From positions 15,234,341-15,298,340 of the forward strand of contig CM038726.1 in NCBI GenBank assembly GCA_021613375.1: DNA of 64,000 nucleotides, in the 5' to 3' direction. The DNA is from Megaleporinus macrocephalus (taxonomy: Eukaryota > Chordata > Actinopteri > Characiformes > Anostomidae). The notes beneath the pieces are model-generated. The model was not told where the DNA came from, did no database searches, and saw only the letters and a list, made by a program, of their open reading frames with translations. How positions within the stretch are numbered: position 1 is the first letter of the stretch; the number at the start of each line of letters is the position of its first letter. Both the position numbers and the translations under genes were made by a program. Positions 12,165 to 23,835 of the stretch are shown in pieces.

Positions 12165-13950
12165 TATATTCTCATGTCTTTATATTCTATTCTATATTCT
12201 CCTGTCTTTGTATTCTATTCTATATTCTCATGCCTTTATATTCTATTCTATATTCTCCTGTCTTTATATTCTATTCTATATTCTCCTGTCTTTATATTCT
12301 ATTCTATATTCTCATGTCTTTATATTCTATTCTATATTCTCCTGTCTTTATATTCTATTCTATATTCTCCTGTCTTTATATTCTATTCTATATTCTCATG
12401 CCTTTATATTCTATTCTATATTCTCCTGTCTTTATATTCTATTCTATATTCTCCTGTCTTTATATTCTATTCTATATTCTCATGTCTTTATATTCTATTC
12501 TATATTCTCATGTCTTTATATTCTATTCTATATTCTCATGCCTTTATATTCTATTCTATATTCTCCTGTCTTTATATTCTATTCTATATTCTCATGCCTT
12601 TATATTCTATTCTATATACTCATGTCTTTATACTCTCATGTCTTTATATTGTCATGTCTTTATATTCTATTCTATATTCTCATGTCTTTATATTCTATTC
12701 TATATTCTCATGTCTTTATATTCTATTCTATATTCTCATGCCTTTATATTCTATTCTATATTCTCATGCCTTTATATTCTATTCTATATTCTCATGCCTT
12801 TATATTCTATTCTATATACTCATGTCTTTATACTCTCATGTCTTTATATTGTCATGTCTTTATATTCTATTCTATATTCTCATGTCTTTATATTCTATTC
12901 TATATTCTCATGCCTTTATATTCTATTCTATATTCTCATGTCTTTATATTCTGTATTCCCATGTCGTTATTCTCCTGTCTTTATATTCTATTCTATATTC
13001 TCCTGTCTTTATATTCTATTCTATATTCTCCTGTCTTTATATTCTATTCTATATTCTCCTGTCTTTATATTCTATTCTATATTCTCCTGTCTTTATATTC
13101 TATTCTATATTCTCATGCCTTTATATTCTATTCTATATTCTCCTGTCTTTATATTCTATTCTATATTCTCCTGTCTTTATATTCTATTCTATATTCTCAT
13201 GTCTTTATATTCTATTCTATATTCTCATGTCTTTATATTCTATTCTATATTCTCATGCCTTTATATTCTATTCTATATTCTCCTGTCTTTATATTCTATT
13301 CTATATTCTCATGCCTTTATATTCTATTCTATATACTCATGTCTTTATACTCTCATGTCTTTATATTGTCATGTCTTTATATTCTATTCTATATTCTCAT
13401 GTCTTTATATTCTATTCTATATTCTCATGTCTTTATATTCTATTCTATATTCTCATGCCTTTATATTCTATTCTATATTCTCATGCCTTTATATTCTATT
13501 CTATATACTCATGTCTTTATACGCTCATGTCTTTATATTGTCATGTCTTTATATTCTATTCTATATTCTCATGTCTTTATATTCTATTCTATATTCTCAT
13601 GCCTTTATATTCTATTCTATATTCTCATGTCTTTATATTCTGTATTCCCATGTCGTTATTCTCCTGTCTTTATATTCTATTCTAAATTCTCATGTCTTTA
13701 TATTCTATTCTATATTCTCATGTCTTTATATTCTGTATTCTCATGTCTTTATTGTCCTGTCTTTATATTCTATTCTATTTTCTCATGTCTTTATATTCTA
13801 TTCCATATTCTCATGCCTTTATATTCTATTCAATATTCTCATGTCTTTATACTCTCATGCCTTTATATTCTATTCTATATTCTCATGCCTTTATATTCTA
13901 TTCTATATTCTCATGTCTTTATATTCTATTCTATATTCTCATGTCTTTTA
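12165..13950. repeat. Minisatellite, 28-bp unit, about 63 copies, with higher-order structure
   Basis: Each unit contains TTCTATTCTATA followed by a variable core: CATGTC, CCTGTC or CATGCC. The plus strand of the unit lacks TAA, TAG and TGA in every frame, and 28 is not a multiple of 3, so all three plus frames stay open for 500-620 codons with an 84-nt (28-residue) peptide period. These are not genes. The order of unit types in the first half recurs in the second half about 689-717 bp later. Shared landmarks include a shortened triple unit at 12615-12660, 12815-12860, 13332-13377 and 13504-13549, and the CTGTATTCCCATGTCGTTAT variant at 12951 and 13640. Confidence 0.97.
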
Positions 13951-15084
13951 CGTTTTGTTAGTTGTCACAAGCCTCCAAAATTCGACTCTGTTAAAAAAAA
14001 GCTGTATTGGGTGTAGTTTGTTTAGATATTATAATCCCTAGACCACATTTATACACTGTGTTTCAGGAAAAGTGGGACAGTTTGTGTGCTAAAGTGGGAC
14101 ATTGCTTTAAGTCTGTAGGAAACAGTTGTAAAGTGCTGCGGTGCTGTAAAATTCTGTAGAGAAACAAAGCTTATAATCACACATTGCTGAATGAATGACA
14201 TTCATGAACTCAGCTGGCTTAATACAGTAGTGACACACTCCTGGCTCGCGATGCTGTGGGCGACGGCTCTTGGGAGCACTGCACTCAAGATAGGATAGAC
14301 TTCAATGTTTTTCTACATGTTAATGTTAGCCTAAAGGTGCAGCAAAAGATCTGGTGTTCTATAATGTGTTGGGCTGTGGGGTAGGAATCTTTGTGATCTA
14401 CCATGCGTGAACAGTGTATGGTGAAGTGACCTGCCCACTTTCCTTCTGTTAAGTTTTGTTGAATGTTGTTTGGTACATGCCATGTGTTACTAAAATAGTC
14501 AATAATCAACTGCTGATGGTTTTACTTTGAAAGCTTGAACGTTTTAAATTTTGCAGGTATTTATTATATACACAATCATCAAAAAAGTACCTCAAAATGT
14601 AACATGGACTGAACACAGATACTTAATTTCTATTTTCTGAATATACATTATATATAATTTTTATTTACTTGTATTCTGTTCTCAATCCCACTTATTTAAA
14701 AGCTTGAGTTAAAGTGGATGTTTAAGGTAGTATATAGTGCTACACAGGAAGCTCATGCTTGCAGGATTGCAATATTTACATGTGTAATTCTTTACCATCT
14801 ACACTGTTAATAGTTCTACAGACTGATAAACACATTTGTAAAGTGTGATGAAATCATATCACAAAAATAATTTTACATTTTTAATGATTAAAGATCTTTA
14901 TTTAATTGATTTGTTAATCAGTTGTTTAATTAACTAATTCTTTAACTGTTGTAGTAACAGTAGAAACAATTAGAATAAATAATAATTAGAAAGAGGGAGT
15001 AATGACATTGCAGAGTGAATAATAATAACTCTATCCATACCATACATGAAATAACTCCACTTTTAGGATTTTCTCAGTCCATAC
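13951..15084. other. No gene recognised
   Basis: AT-rich sequence to the right of the second minisatellite. No exon-like frame, transposon end or long repeat is visible. Confidence 0.4.
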
Positions 15085-15345
15085 TACACCACATAATGAT
15101 ACACACACACACTGGCCAATTTATCAGCCACCCTCTACATCATATATCATTTCTCAGCCTCTGACCACAGGGCCGCTGTTGACCAGATATTGTCTTGGTA
15201 GTGGATCATTCCCAGCACAGCAGCAGTGGTGCTGAAATAGTAGTGTGTAGTGCTGGTTTGTGTGTATCAGGCTCAGTGGTGTTGCTGTTTTTTTATGTGG
15301 GTCAGTGTCATTGCAAGACGGAGCGTGACGTGCCAATCAAAAATG
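15085..15345. repeat. Dispersed repeat related to the foldback element at 49.8 kb
   Basis: It contains GGTAGTGGATCATTCCCAGC followed by a GT-rich run and ATCAGGCTCAGTGGTG. The first part parallels GGTGGATCATTCTCAGCACT at about 50030, and the order of the following GT-rich blocks is similar. Ends are uncertain and no frame is present. I believe repeats of this kind are common in characins and catfish (from memory). Confidence 0.5.
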
Positions 15346-16584
15346 AGTGGCTGTCTAAAAAATGACCATTGCTGAAGGGCTTGAGGATAATTAACCCAAA
15401 CCAACACGTTAAGCCAGTCAGTTATCCTTACCTACTTTAGTTATTTAGTTACTGATAGAAAAAATCTTGCATTTAGAACGAGCCTTCCTACATTTTCTTG
15501 AGGCAAAGTCATTAATGATGTCGTCATCATAAAAAAAACTCTTGGCTAAACTCAAGAGTAAACAGAAACAGCTCCAAGTCTGGCTCTGTTAGATATATTT
15601 ACTGCACAACAAACGGCTGCCACATTGTGAAGTTTAACTTTTTTAGTATGACAGTCACACACGTGTGTTTTACAAGCTTCAAATGTTTATGTTTAATCTA
15701 GAACTGCCAAAAAAACGTTCATGCAAAGCTTAGTGATAACCAGAATGTCATTGGGAACACTAGCAGTCACCAGCACTAGCACTGTCTGGCCCACTCTGTG
15801 AATTTAGCTTGTAAACTTGCAGTGTTTAACTTCGTTAACAAAGGACGTAGGTTTGGATATAGACGGTGGAGACATGTCTCTACCAATATTTTGATTTAAA
15901 AAAATTGTCCATACCAATATTTGAGGGAACTTGTTCCCATTAGATTTGGAGTGGATAATTCCAATTGCGGCTTCCAGGTGCTGCATGTTCTAGATGCTGT
16001 TTTACGTCACAAGGTGCAAATTTTCCTACTGCCTGACGCTAAAGCTGGAGGTGATTAGTAAGCTAGTGGTATGTTTTCAGAGATCTCAATCCAAAAACCT
16101 TAAGCACTGGTGAAAAATGTAGCCTATCAGATGACACGCCAACACGTTTGATTCTTTGTAGGTATGCCACCAAAAAGAGAGAAGCAACATCAGGAGATTT
16201 TTAAATTCCCAAATAATTAAAATACTGTAGGTAATAAACTAACTAGCCAGTAGGCAGTGAATGAAAACCTGCTACTGGACATGAACTGTAAAAAATAAGT
16301 AAGGTCAACTAATGTTAGTAAATCAGCATTAGCTAGCTAATCCATAAGCAGTAGTAAATGTTTTCTTTTTTCTTTTTTTTTGAGAAAGGGGAGGGGTGTT
16401 GTGTCCCTGCTGATATTGAGACTAAATCTACCTTCTTGTTGTCAACTAATCAGCAGTATTCTAGCTAACTTGACCAAATAACACTAGCATGATGAGTGCT
16501 CGTGTTGATGAGATTTGTTTGAATCTCTGCACTGTTTAGGTCTCCAAAGTGACTTTTACACACAGATAAAGCAGTATATGTACG
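15346..16584. other. No gene recognised
   Basis: AT-rich non-coding sequence with a T-rich tract near 16360-16380. Nothing else can be supported. Confidence 0.4.
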
Positions 16585-17055
16585 TACAGGGGTTGGACAA
16601 TGAAACTGAAACATCTGGTTTTAGACCACAATAGTTTATTAGTATGGTGTAGGGCCTCGTTTTGCGGCCAGTATAGCGTCAATTCGTCTTGGGAATGACA
16701 TATACAAGTCCTGCACAGTGGTTGGAGGGGTTTTAAGCCATTCTTCTTGCAGGGTAGTGGCCAGGTCACTACGTGATGCTGGTGGACGTTTCCTGATTCG
16801 CTCCTTAAAAAAAAACCCCAGTGGCTCAGTAACGTGCACCAACAAATTGTCCTCTTTTGAACTCTGGTATGTCCCATAATGTTGTGTTATTGCAATATTT
16901 TGAGTGTGTCTTACCTGCTAATTGAACTTCACACTCTGCTCTTACTGGTGCAATGTGCAATTAATGAAGATTGGCCACCAGACTGGTCCAATTTAGCCAT
17001 GAAACCTCCCACACTAAAAAGACAGGTGTTTCAGTTTCATTGTCCAACCCCTGTA
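16585..17055 (-). mobile_element. Internally deleted Tc1 transposon with near-perfect terminal repeats
   Basis: The ends start TACAGGGGTTGGACAATGAA on the plus strand at 16585 and end with the inverse, TTCATTGTCCAACCCCTGTA, at 17055. About 33 bp match with a single mismatch. Terminal TA is the expected Tc1 target. On the minus strand the first transposase codons survive (DIPEFKRGQFVGAR, complement of about 16835-16875), and so does the C-terminus (LATTLQEEWLKT, YMSFPRRIDAILAAKRGPTP, complement of about 16640-16790). The middle, including the whole catalytic domain, is missing, with the junction near 16826-16836. The full element in other fish is about 1.2-1.6 kb by family knowledge, so this 471-bp copy would need transposase supplied from elsewhere to move. 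Confidence 0.9.
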
Positions 17056-18785
17056 GAGATGTATATAGCATTATTGGGGTGTTTTGAATACTTCATTACA
17101 ATACAGTACACAAAGATGTTACCATGGAAGCCCATTCCTGCCACTAAAAATATTCTAATTATGTTTTTATTCTTAGTAATAAATTAGTTGCTATAGCATT
17201 ACTTTGATATATTGTTATTTTGGGATACTATCAAAAATAATCACAAGATGGTATCTCATCAAAATAATGATTATCATTTCAAAATAAAAGCTGAATATCT
17301 TAAAATAATGAAATAATATCTCAAAATAACGTCTTGTGTCTTATTATTGAATTAGTATCTCAAAATAATGTCAAAGCAAAAATCACTTAATGAAAAAACA
17401 ATAATTAAGTAATGTATTTTTTCATGGACTTACATAAATTTGGGGCTATTTCACATTTACCTAGTGGTAGAAAGTTAGCTAGCAGAATAACTTATATTAG
17501 CAGCTACCTGCATCTCGTTGTTATCTCACTATAGCAACTGTTTTTGTCATTCTTCAGGGTAACAGCGCTTTAAAAGCATCCCGTCATGTTTATTGACTGC
17601 TAAATGGGCAGCGGTAATGACTGTGACTGAGTACCGCAGAATGGCTTAGTCCTGTTGTGGGACTTTGCATGTGTAATAGATTCATCTAATAAAAATATCT
17701 ATAAGACCTTACAGGGAGGCCCTTCTCGCCAGGTGGGGGTAGTTTGTGTATAGGAAGAACCGACATGGCTTATTATATAATGTGTCTAAGAAAGTTTGAC
17801 AGGGACTTACTTTCTGCTGTACAGATGCTGTTGAGAATGAATGTTCTCTGAAATAGTTGTAATATTTCTTGGAGGAAAGGCAAGGTCACCGTGTCTGTAG
17901 AAATCTGATGTGCTGTGTGTGGAAAAGGTCATCTCTTCATCTCTTATAAAAATCTTATTGTTGCGAGGGATCAGGCTGGGTTAGGGGGTAAATCTGTGTT
18001 AACAGTGTAATACTGTGTGTGTGTATGTGTGTAATAGCTTGAGAGAGTGTGATGCTGCTTGCATCTGTCCTTCACATATCTCCCATAATTCATAAGGCTA
18101 GCCTCCCACAAAGGTCACTATTGTAATCTCATTCTTCACCTCTCTCAAACAGACACACACTCACTCGCACTCAAATACAATGCGTTACGATATTGCAGTT
18201 TATAGCAATAAGCAGGTTTTTTCATTAACCAGTGTTTCTAAATGCTGCATGTTTTATTGTATCATCGTAATCATCATGAGATCATTAAAAATAGCATTTC
18301 TATTAATACAAAATAAACAATCTGGATCAGGGTTTGTATACAAGATACTAGTTCATACAGAGCCGAGTCACGCTGTATTGCTTAGTGAAAATGAAGTCAT
18401 TCAAACCCAATCCACATGAAACAGGAAACTAATGTAATATTTGCAAATATTTACTCTACTTGTAAAATGACATTTATTATTATGTACTCAGGAATAAACA
18501 TAATGGGATAATCAGGCTGACTTCACAGGCTTCCGTTTATCACCAAACACTTATAGGAGAGAAAGATATATAAAGAGAAACTGGAACTCCTAAACACCTA
18601 GTCTGGTAGATTTCATTTTTGAGACAAAGGCCCCGCTTTGGCTTCAAATCTAAAACAATCCACATGTTTTTCCCCATCCTTCCACTGTGATAAGACAGCT
18701 GAACACCAGGAGTCTGGAAGGATGTGCAGCTGTCAATGCACTTACTGAGAAAAGAAAAGATAAAATATTGAAGGTGGTGTTTTCT
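17056..18785. other. No gene recognised
   Basis: Non-coding sequence. The word TCAAAATAAT and variants recur many times at about 17230-17370 (locally repetitive, not strictly tandem). A short (GT)n lies near 18010-18032. Confidence 0.4.
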
Positions 18786-18960
18786 GAACAATCAACTGAC
18801 CAGCCCAGCATCCAAACCTCACTCACTGAATGTGTTTAAGATTACTTGGATCGTGAAAAGCAGAAAACGTAACCGTCTTCCAAGACTGGACTTGTGTGGA
18901 AAAATAACCCTAAAGGTTTCTTTGAAGACCTGAAAGAGATGTCATGGACGTCTACAGGAC
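18786..18960 (+). pseudogene. Fragment of a Tc1-type transposase C-terminus
   Basis: From about 18797 the plus strand reads DQPSIQTSLTECV, a stop, then DYLDREKQ. This lines up with the D-W-P-S-x-S-P-D-L-N-x-x-E-x-V-W-D-x-L-D-R segment of Tc1 transposases, which carries the third catalytic glutamate. The glutamate position is kept but the tryptophan codon is a stop. A decayed continuation follows to about 18960. No terminal repeats were found, so the parent family is not named. Confidence 0.5.
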
Positions 18961-21200
18961 AAAATCTACACCCAGTAGAGCCCAACAGTATTATGTAATC
19001 AAGCTACAGTTAGCAATTTGTCTCTGCCCACCTACTCCAACTTATATTTTTAGTTACAACAACATGATTCAGTTCGGTAGCCTAGCTTTTATCCCAGCAG
19101 ATTAAAGGTAGCAAAGCTAAACAAATGCTGTCTGCCCTGATTTCTACTTCGATTTAATTGTAACATGAATTATTTTAAGGTCATTTTTTAAAATCTATTA
19201 ATTCTTAAATATGAAATCTTTTCATTTAGATATTGTTAGAATTATCTGAATCAAGTACAGTCCAAGCATCAACCTTTGCCCAGTTTATGAAAACCGTAGG
19301 CTGTATGCGCCTGTGATGCTTTATGAGTTTCATCTCAGGCCCTCTGATACATCCACCCACACACGCTCATGTAGACATTTCATACCTAACTGTAACGTCA
19401 GCGCAGTGCAGCGAAGACATTCATCATGGGTTAATACATAATAGGCGAGAACCAATGAACAACAAAAGAGCTGCCATTTATCACCTATGCAGATCAATAC
19501 CTGCAATCCTGTTTCACTCATGCACATATGAAAGAATGAAAAAAGCAAAAGGAGAGAGAGAGAAACCCCATACTGTAATATCTCATTGATTTCTTGTTAG
19601 TAAAGTGTGAGCTGGTGACACTGGCCAAATGAACACAAATCTGTATTTATGAGCACATTACTTCTAACAGGACGGAACTGTAAACGAAGTTCTAGCTGCA
19701 GAACAAAACAGCAGAGAAGCGTAAAACGATTGTTAGTTCTTTCATTTCATTCTTCCTCTGTTTACATAGCCATACAGAAAGTTAGAATGAGTTAGTTAAA
19801 CTTTCAACAGAGAGAGAGAGACAAAGAGAGGGAGAAGGAACTTAAAAGCAAAGCTGAGTCTGCAGTGTTCCCTGCCTCAGTTGAAACTCTAACAGATGCC
19901 TCACGGATGGAACAAAAGATTAATAGATGAAAACGGTGCAGCTCTGTCTTTAGCTCTTTATACAGACCAAATGCCCCCTGAATTATGGATAACAAGGACA
20001 TTTTCACATCGGTGGAAACATTTGCTGTTGTCGCCGCAAGGAAAACAAAACTGCTTTTCATTTCTGAAAAAGAGCCAAACGATTTCCTTAGGATTCCTTA
20101 TTAAAATAACCCACATTGCGAAAAACTAAATTCCGCTGGCTCTTTGTTAAATAAGGCAGTATGTAAACTTTTTGAAGCTCACTGTTCGTACAGTCTGTAT
20201 GTGAAAACTAAGAAGCAAAAACAGCCTGTTTAAAATTTATTGCTTCTGTGATGCCACATGAGCCAACACATTTGCCCTTATCCACATATTAAGCCTACAG
20301 AGAGATGCAGGCTGTTGTGTAGCGTGCCTTCTATTGTCCAATGACTGTGACATTTAAGTAAATTGACAGGAAAGAACACAATTTGGATGTTTGCCTACTT
20401 GCCAGTCGGTTAAACAAATTGTCCTTCATGTTTCTGGTGTAAAACAATGACTCTGTCCTCAGTAAAGCTTTTATTATAAATAAGCCCAGTAAGTACATTT
20501 TTTAGATTCATACACATCAAGAGCATAGAATTAGCATGGACTGAAGTGATGTGTCCTCACCAAGATCCAGCGATTATTGAATTGTGCCCACCAAAAATTT
20601 TATCCTCTCCAAAAAAAACCCTGACGTTTCAATGTCTCTCTAACCAAGAGGTGCAGAAAGGGTTAAATCACGTTCTCTACTGAGGTTTTCCCCACCGTAA
20701 CACATATGACCAGTGTCATTGGCTATGTCTTTCCCTGCTGTGAGACTCTGCAGCTACGTTAGCAGTGCCAAAACTGGAAGGAGAACTTTTCAGTCATATG
20801 TGAGACTCACTGTTCAAGACTCAGATGCAACGTGGGAGACACATGGGTGCCAAAAAGATGGCAGCAAACGGGAAGAAGGTGTACATAAGGAGCTGTTTTT
20901 GTGAGTGAGTGAGTAAATGAGTCCATTATAATAACGTTAAGGGTGATGCTAGGCTTTGGTGCACAGCATACAGCAGGCTAACATTGTCTGTAGCTATAAA
21001 TAACATGGTTTGAAAATAAACTGCACAACAAACTGTCAACTGTCAGTTCTCTTACAGTCTCCCAGAGTAGCATGTCTAACTTTGGTTGAAACTCTCTATG
21101 GTTGAGTGGTAGGTTCATAGGTCCCCACCTATGTCAAGAGCAAATCTTCGCCCTTGTTTAGATCATTTGTTTCTAACAGACGTCTAAGTGGATAGTGATG
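18961..21200. other. Non-coding stretch, candidate conserved element near 19.96-20.46 kb
   Basis: No gene or transposon is recognised. A GA-rich run sits at 19807-19840. About 19960-20460 is free of obvious repeats and of balanced composition, so it is a candidate for conserved non-coding sequence, judged by appearance only. Confidence 0.35.
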
Positions 21201-21204
21201 TCAT

Positions 21205-21512
21205 TTTTCACCACCCAGAGTCTGGGTTTGATTGCCCGACTGGGGTTCTTTTTGCATGGTTTCCCCATCTGCGTGGGTTTTCCTCCAGGTCATCCGGGTC
21301 CTCCCACAGTCCATAGACAGGCAGTCAGATGAGCTGAAGAAGCTAAATTGCCCCAGGTGTGTATGTATGCATGTGTGTATATGTGTGTCCACTTTGTGAT
21401 GGAATGGTGGCCTGTACAGATTGTTTATTACCTTCTGCCCAATGAGCACTGGGATAAGCTGCCTGTAACCCAGGAGGATAAACAGTATAGATGATGAATG
21501 AATGATGTACTA
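21205..21512 (+). repeat. tRNA-like (SINE-like) dispersed fish repeat
   Basis: GTCTGGGTTTGATTGCCCGA looks like a decayed tRNA B-box context. It is followed by TCTGCGTGGGTTTTCCTCCA, TCCTCCCACAGTCCATAGAC and CACTGGGATAAGCTGCCTGT, a block order I know from a repeat found throughout fish genomes. Related copies lie at 40213 and 43852. It ends in a GATGAATGAATGA tail. Confidence 0.65.
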
Positions 21513-21556
21513 ATGTCTGAGAAACAATACAAAACAAGGCATCTAGGTTTTTCTAC

Positions 21557-22286
21557 TACACTGAACAAAAATATAAACGCAACACTTTTGTTTTTGCTCC
21601 CATTTTTCATGAGCTGAGCGGAAAGATCTACGACTTTTCCTATGTACACACAAGGCCTTTCTCTCAAATATTGTTCACAAATTTGTTTAAATCTGTGATA
21701 GTGAGCACTTCTCCTTTGCTGAGATAATGCATCCACCTCGCAGGTGTGGAATATCAAGACGCTGATTAGACAGCATGATTATTGCACAGGTGTGTCTTAG
21801 GCTGGCCACAATAAAAGGCCAATCTAAAATATGCAGTTTTATAAAGCAGCACAATGCCACAGATGTTTGAAGTTCTGAGGGAGCGTGCAATAGGCATGCT
21901 GATTGCTGGAATGTCCACCAGAGCTGTTGTCTGTATACTCAATGTTCATTTCTCTACCATCAGCCATCTCCAAAGAATTTCAGAGAATTTGGCAGTACAT
22001 CCAACTGGCCTCACAACCGCAGACCACGTGTAACCACACCAGCCCAGGACCTCCACATCCAGCATCTTCACCTCCAAGATCGTCTGACACCAGCCACCCG
22101 GACAGCTGCTGTAACAGTCGGTTTACATTACCAAAGAATTTCTGCACAAACTCTCAGAAAAGTCTCAGGGAAGCTCATCTGCATGCTCGTTGTCCTCATC
22201 GGGGTCTCCACCTGACTGCAGTTTGTCGTCGTAACCGACTTGAGTGGGCAAATGCTCACATTCCATGACGCCTAGCACGTTGGAGA
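21557..22286 (+). mobile_element. Tc1 transposon, left half (split by a hAT insertion)
   Basis: It begins TA then CACTGAACAAAAATATAAAC, the terminus of a well-known fish Tc1 family, and contains a long terminal inverted repeat of about 200 bp. A degenerate transposase N-terminus follows on the plus strand from about 21855: MPQMFEVLRERAIGMLIAGM, then sequence for helix-turn-helix and linker (SHLQRISENL, HIQHLHLQDRL). Frames break several times. The reading stops at GTTGGAGA (22279-22286), the 8-bp sequence repeated where the element resumes at 23386. Confidence 0.9.
22279..22286. other. Target-site duplication, left copy (GTTGGAGA)
   Basis: Identical to 23386-23393, on the other side of the insertion. 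An 8-bp duplication is the signature of hAT transposition. Confidence 0.9.
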
Positions 22287-23285
22287 CAGTAGCGAACTGT
22301 GACCCTTAAGCCTCTGCCCTCTCCTCCAACACCCCCACCACCACCGTCTGAAAAAAAAAAAACTGTTTCCTCTCCTAATAAACTGCAAGTCAACAAACAA
22401 AAAATGAGACGACAGAAATGCAACAAACAATAACATCTATCCAACATAGACAACTTCTTAATCAAAATAAGGTTCCTCCTTATAAATAACCGAACATCAC
22501 ACAGCTCCCTCTGTGCTTCAGAGGAATATGTAGACGACGAGCCTGAGGGGCGTCACATTAATGTCAAAACTCCAGCGTGCAAGATTGTGAGGTGAAAGAT
22601 ATAAAGCTGTACGTAAATGTTTCACTCGTGAGTGTAAATGTGAAACTCACAAGCACAGAAAGAGGAACCGCACGCGCAATTTTCATAAACACGCTCAAAC
22701 CGTCTTCTTTACTCCTTTAATGCTTGTTTGCTCTCGTGATTTGATGTTTCTTCTCGCATGCGAAGTGCAGCACCATCGGCTGCTCTCTGAGTGCAAGAGA
22801 AATATTTGCGCTCGAGTTTTCAGAGAGGGTGGTTTTGACAGTTTGGGGGCGGGACCTTGACCGAACGCTATTGGCTGATGACATCTGCAACGGTGTCCTC
22901 CTCTGTAGTGGTAGGGCTAGCTTCGGCTTCTCTCATGACTCAGCAAACTAGCTAGCAGTGGTAGCGTAGCACTAGATAGCTGTCTTTCTAGCTAGCCTTG
23001 CCACCGCGGGCGGAAATGATCATACAGCCCGCCCACTTAGAAGGAAAATATGATTGGTCAGTTTTACTGTCATTTGAAATTGGTATCACGCTGAATTATA
23101 ACTGCCTGGTCCTCTGTAAACACCAATCACCATCATTCTGCAGAGGCATCACAGTCCTTATAGGGGGAGTCACAGGCTTCTACCCCTCACGTTCCAACAT
23201 AGATTGAATAGACACGATTGAATAATTTATTTGTTTATATTTTTGTAATTGTTTAGATGTTGATTGTCAAACTGTAAGTAGATAA

Positions 23286-23326
<41 letters not shown>

Positions 23327-23385
23327 GTGTGTGTGTGTGTTAAGAATATTTTAGGCCCATAGAGGGCCATGACGGTTCTCCACTG
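22287..23385. mobile_element. hAT MITE inserted into the Tc1 element
   Basis: The 1099-bp insert begins CAGTAGCGAACTGTGACC and ends, read on the other strand, CAGTGGAGAACCGTCATGG. These are imperfect inverted repeats (about 12 of the first 16 bases match) of the hAT type. Exact 8-bp duplications flank it. The interior has A-rich runs, a GC-rich section with GGGGGCGGGACC (about 22844-22855), several CTAGCTAG words (about 22948-22997), and a (TA)n/(GT)n microsatellite near its right end. There is no hAT transposase frame, so it is non-autonomous. Confidence 0.88.
23290..23341. repeat. (TA)n(GT)n microsatellite
   Basis: A TA run at 23290-23324 is followed by GT to 23341, within the hAT MITE. 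Confidence 0.95.
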
Positions 23386-23835
23386 GTTGGAGAGGTGTTC
23401 TCTTCTCGGCTGAATCGCGTTTTTCACTGTGCAGGGCAGATGGCACACTGCGTGTATGGTGTCGTGTGGGTAAGCGGTTTGCTGATGTCGATGTTGTGAA
23501 TCGAGTGGCCCATGGCGGCGGTGGGGTTATGGTATGGGCAAGCGTATGTTATGAAGAGCTAACACAGGTGCCTTTTATTGATGCCAATTGCACAGATATA
23601 CTATGATGAGATCCTGAGTGCCATCGTTGTGCCGTTCATCGACAACCATCACCTCATGTTGCAGCATGATGATGCACGGCCCCATGTTGGGGGTCTGTAC
23701 ACAATTCCTGGACGCTTAAAACATCCCAGTTCTTGCATGGCCAGCATACTCGCCGGACACGTCAACCACTGAGCATGTTTGAGATCGGCGTATACGACAG
23801 TGTGTTCCAGTTCTTGCCAATATCCAGCAACTTTG
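23386..23835 (+). pseudogene. Tc1 transposon, right part with transposase catalytic remnants
   Basis: The Tc1 sequence resumes at the duplicated GTTGGAGA. In frame it reads GVLFSAESRFS where the family has an Asp before Glu-Ser, so the first catalytic aspartate has become alanine. GGGGVMVW follows (about 23517-23540). LQHDDARPHV (about 23660-23690) holds the second catalytic aspartate. YSPDTSTTEHV followed by a stop shows the third catalytic glutamate kept but the next tryptophan lost. Similarity ends at about 23835, so the right terminal repeat is missing. Together with 21557-22286 this is one old element. Confidence 0.9.

Noticed and set aside
12157..14041. Three overlapping frames of 500-620 codons that could be read as a membrane protein gene
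   Set aside because: They are the translation of a 28-bp tandem repeat without stop codons in any plus frame. The peptides share the same 28-residue period, and there is no non-repetitive domain.
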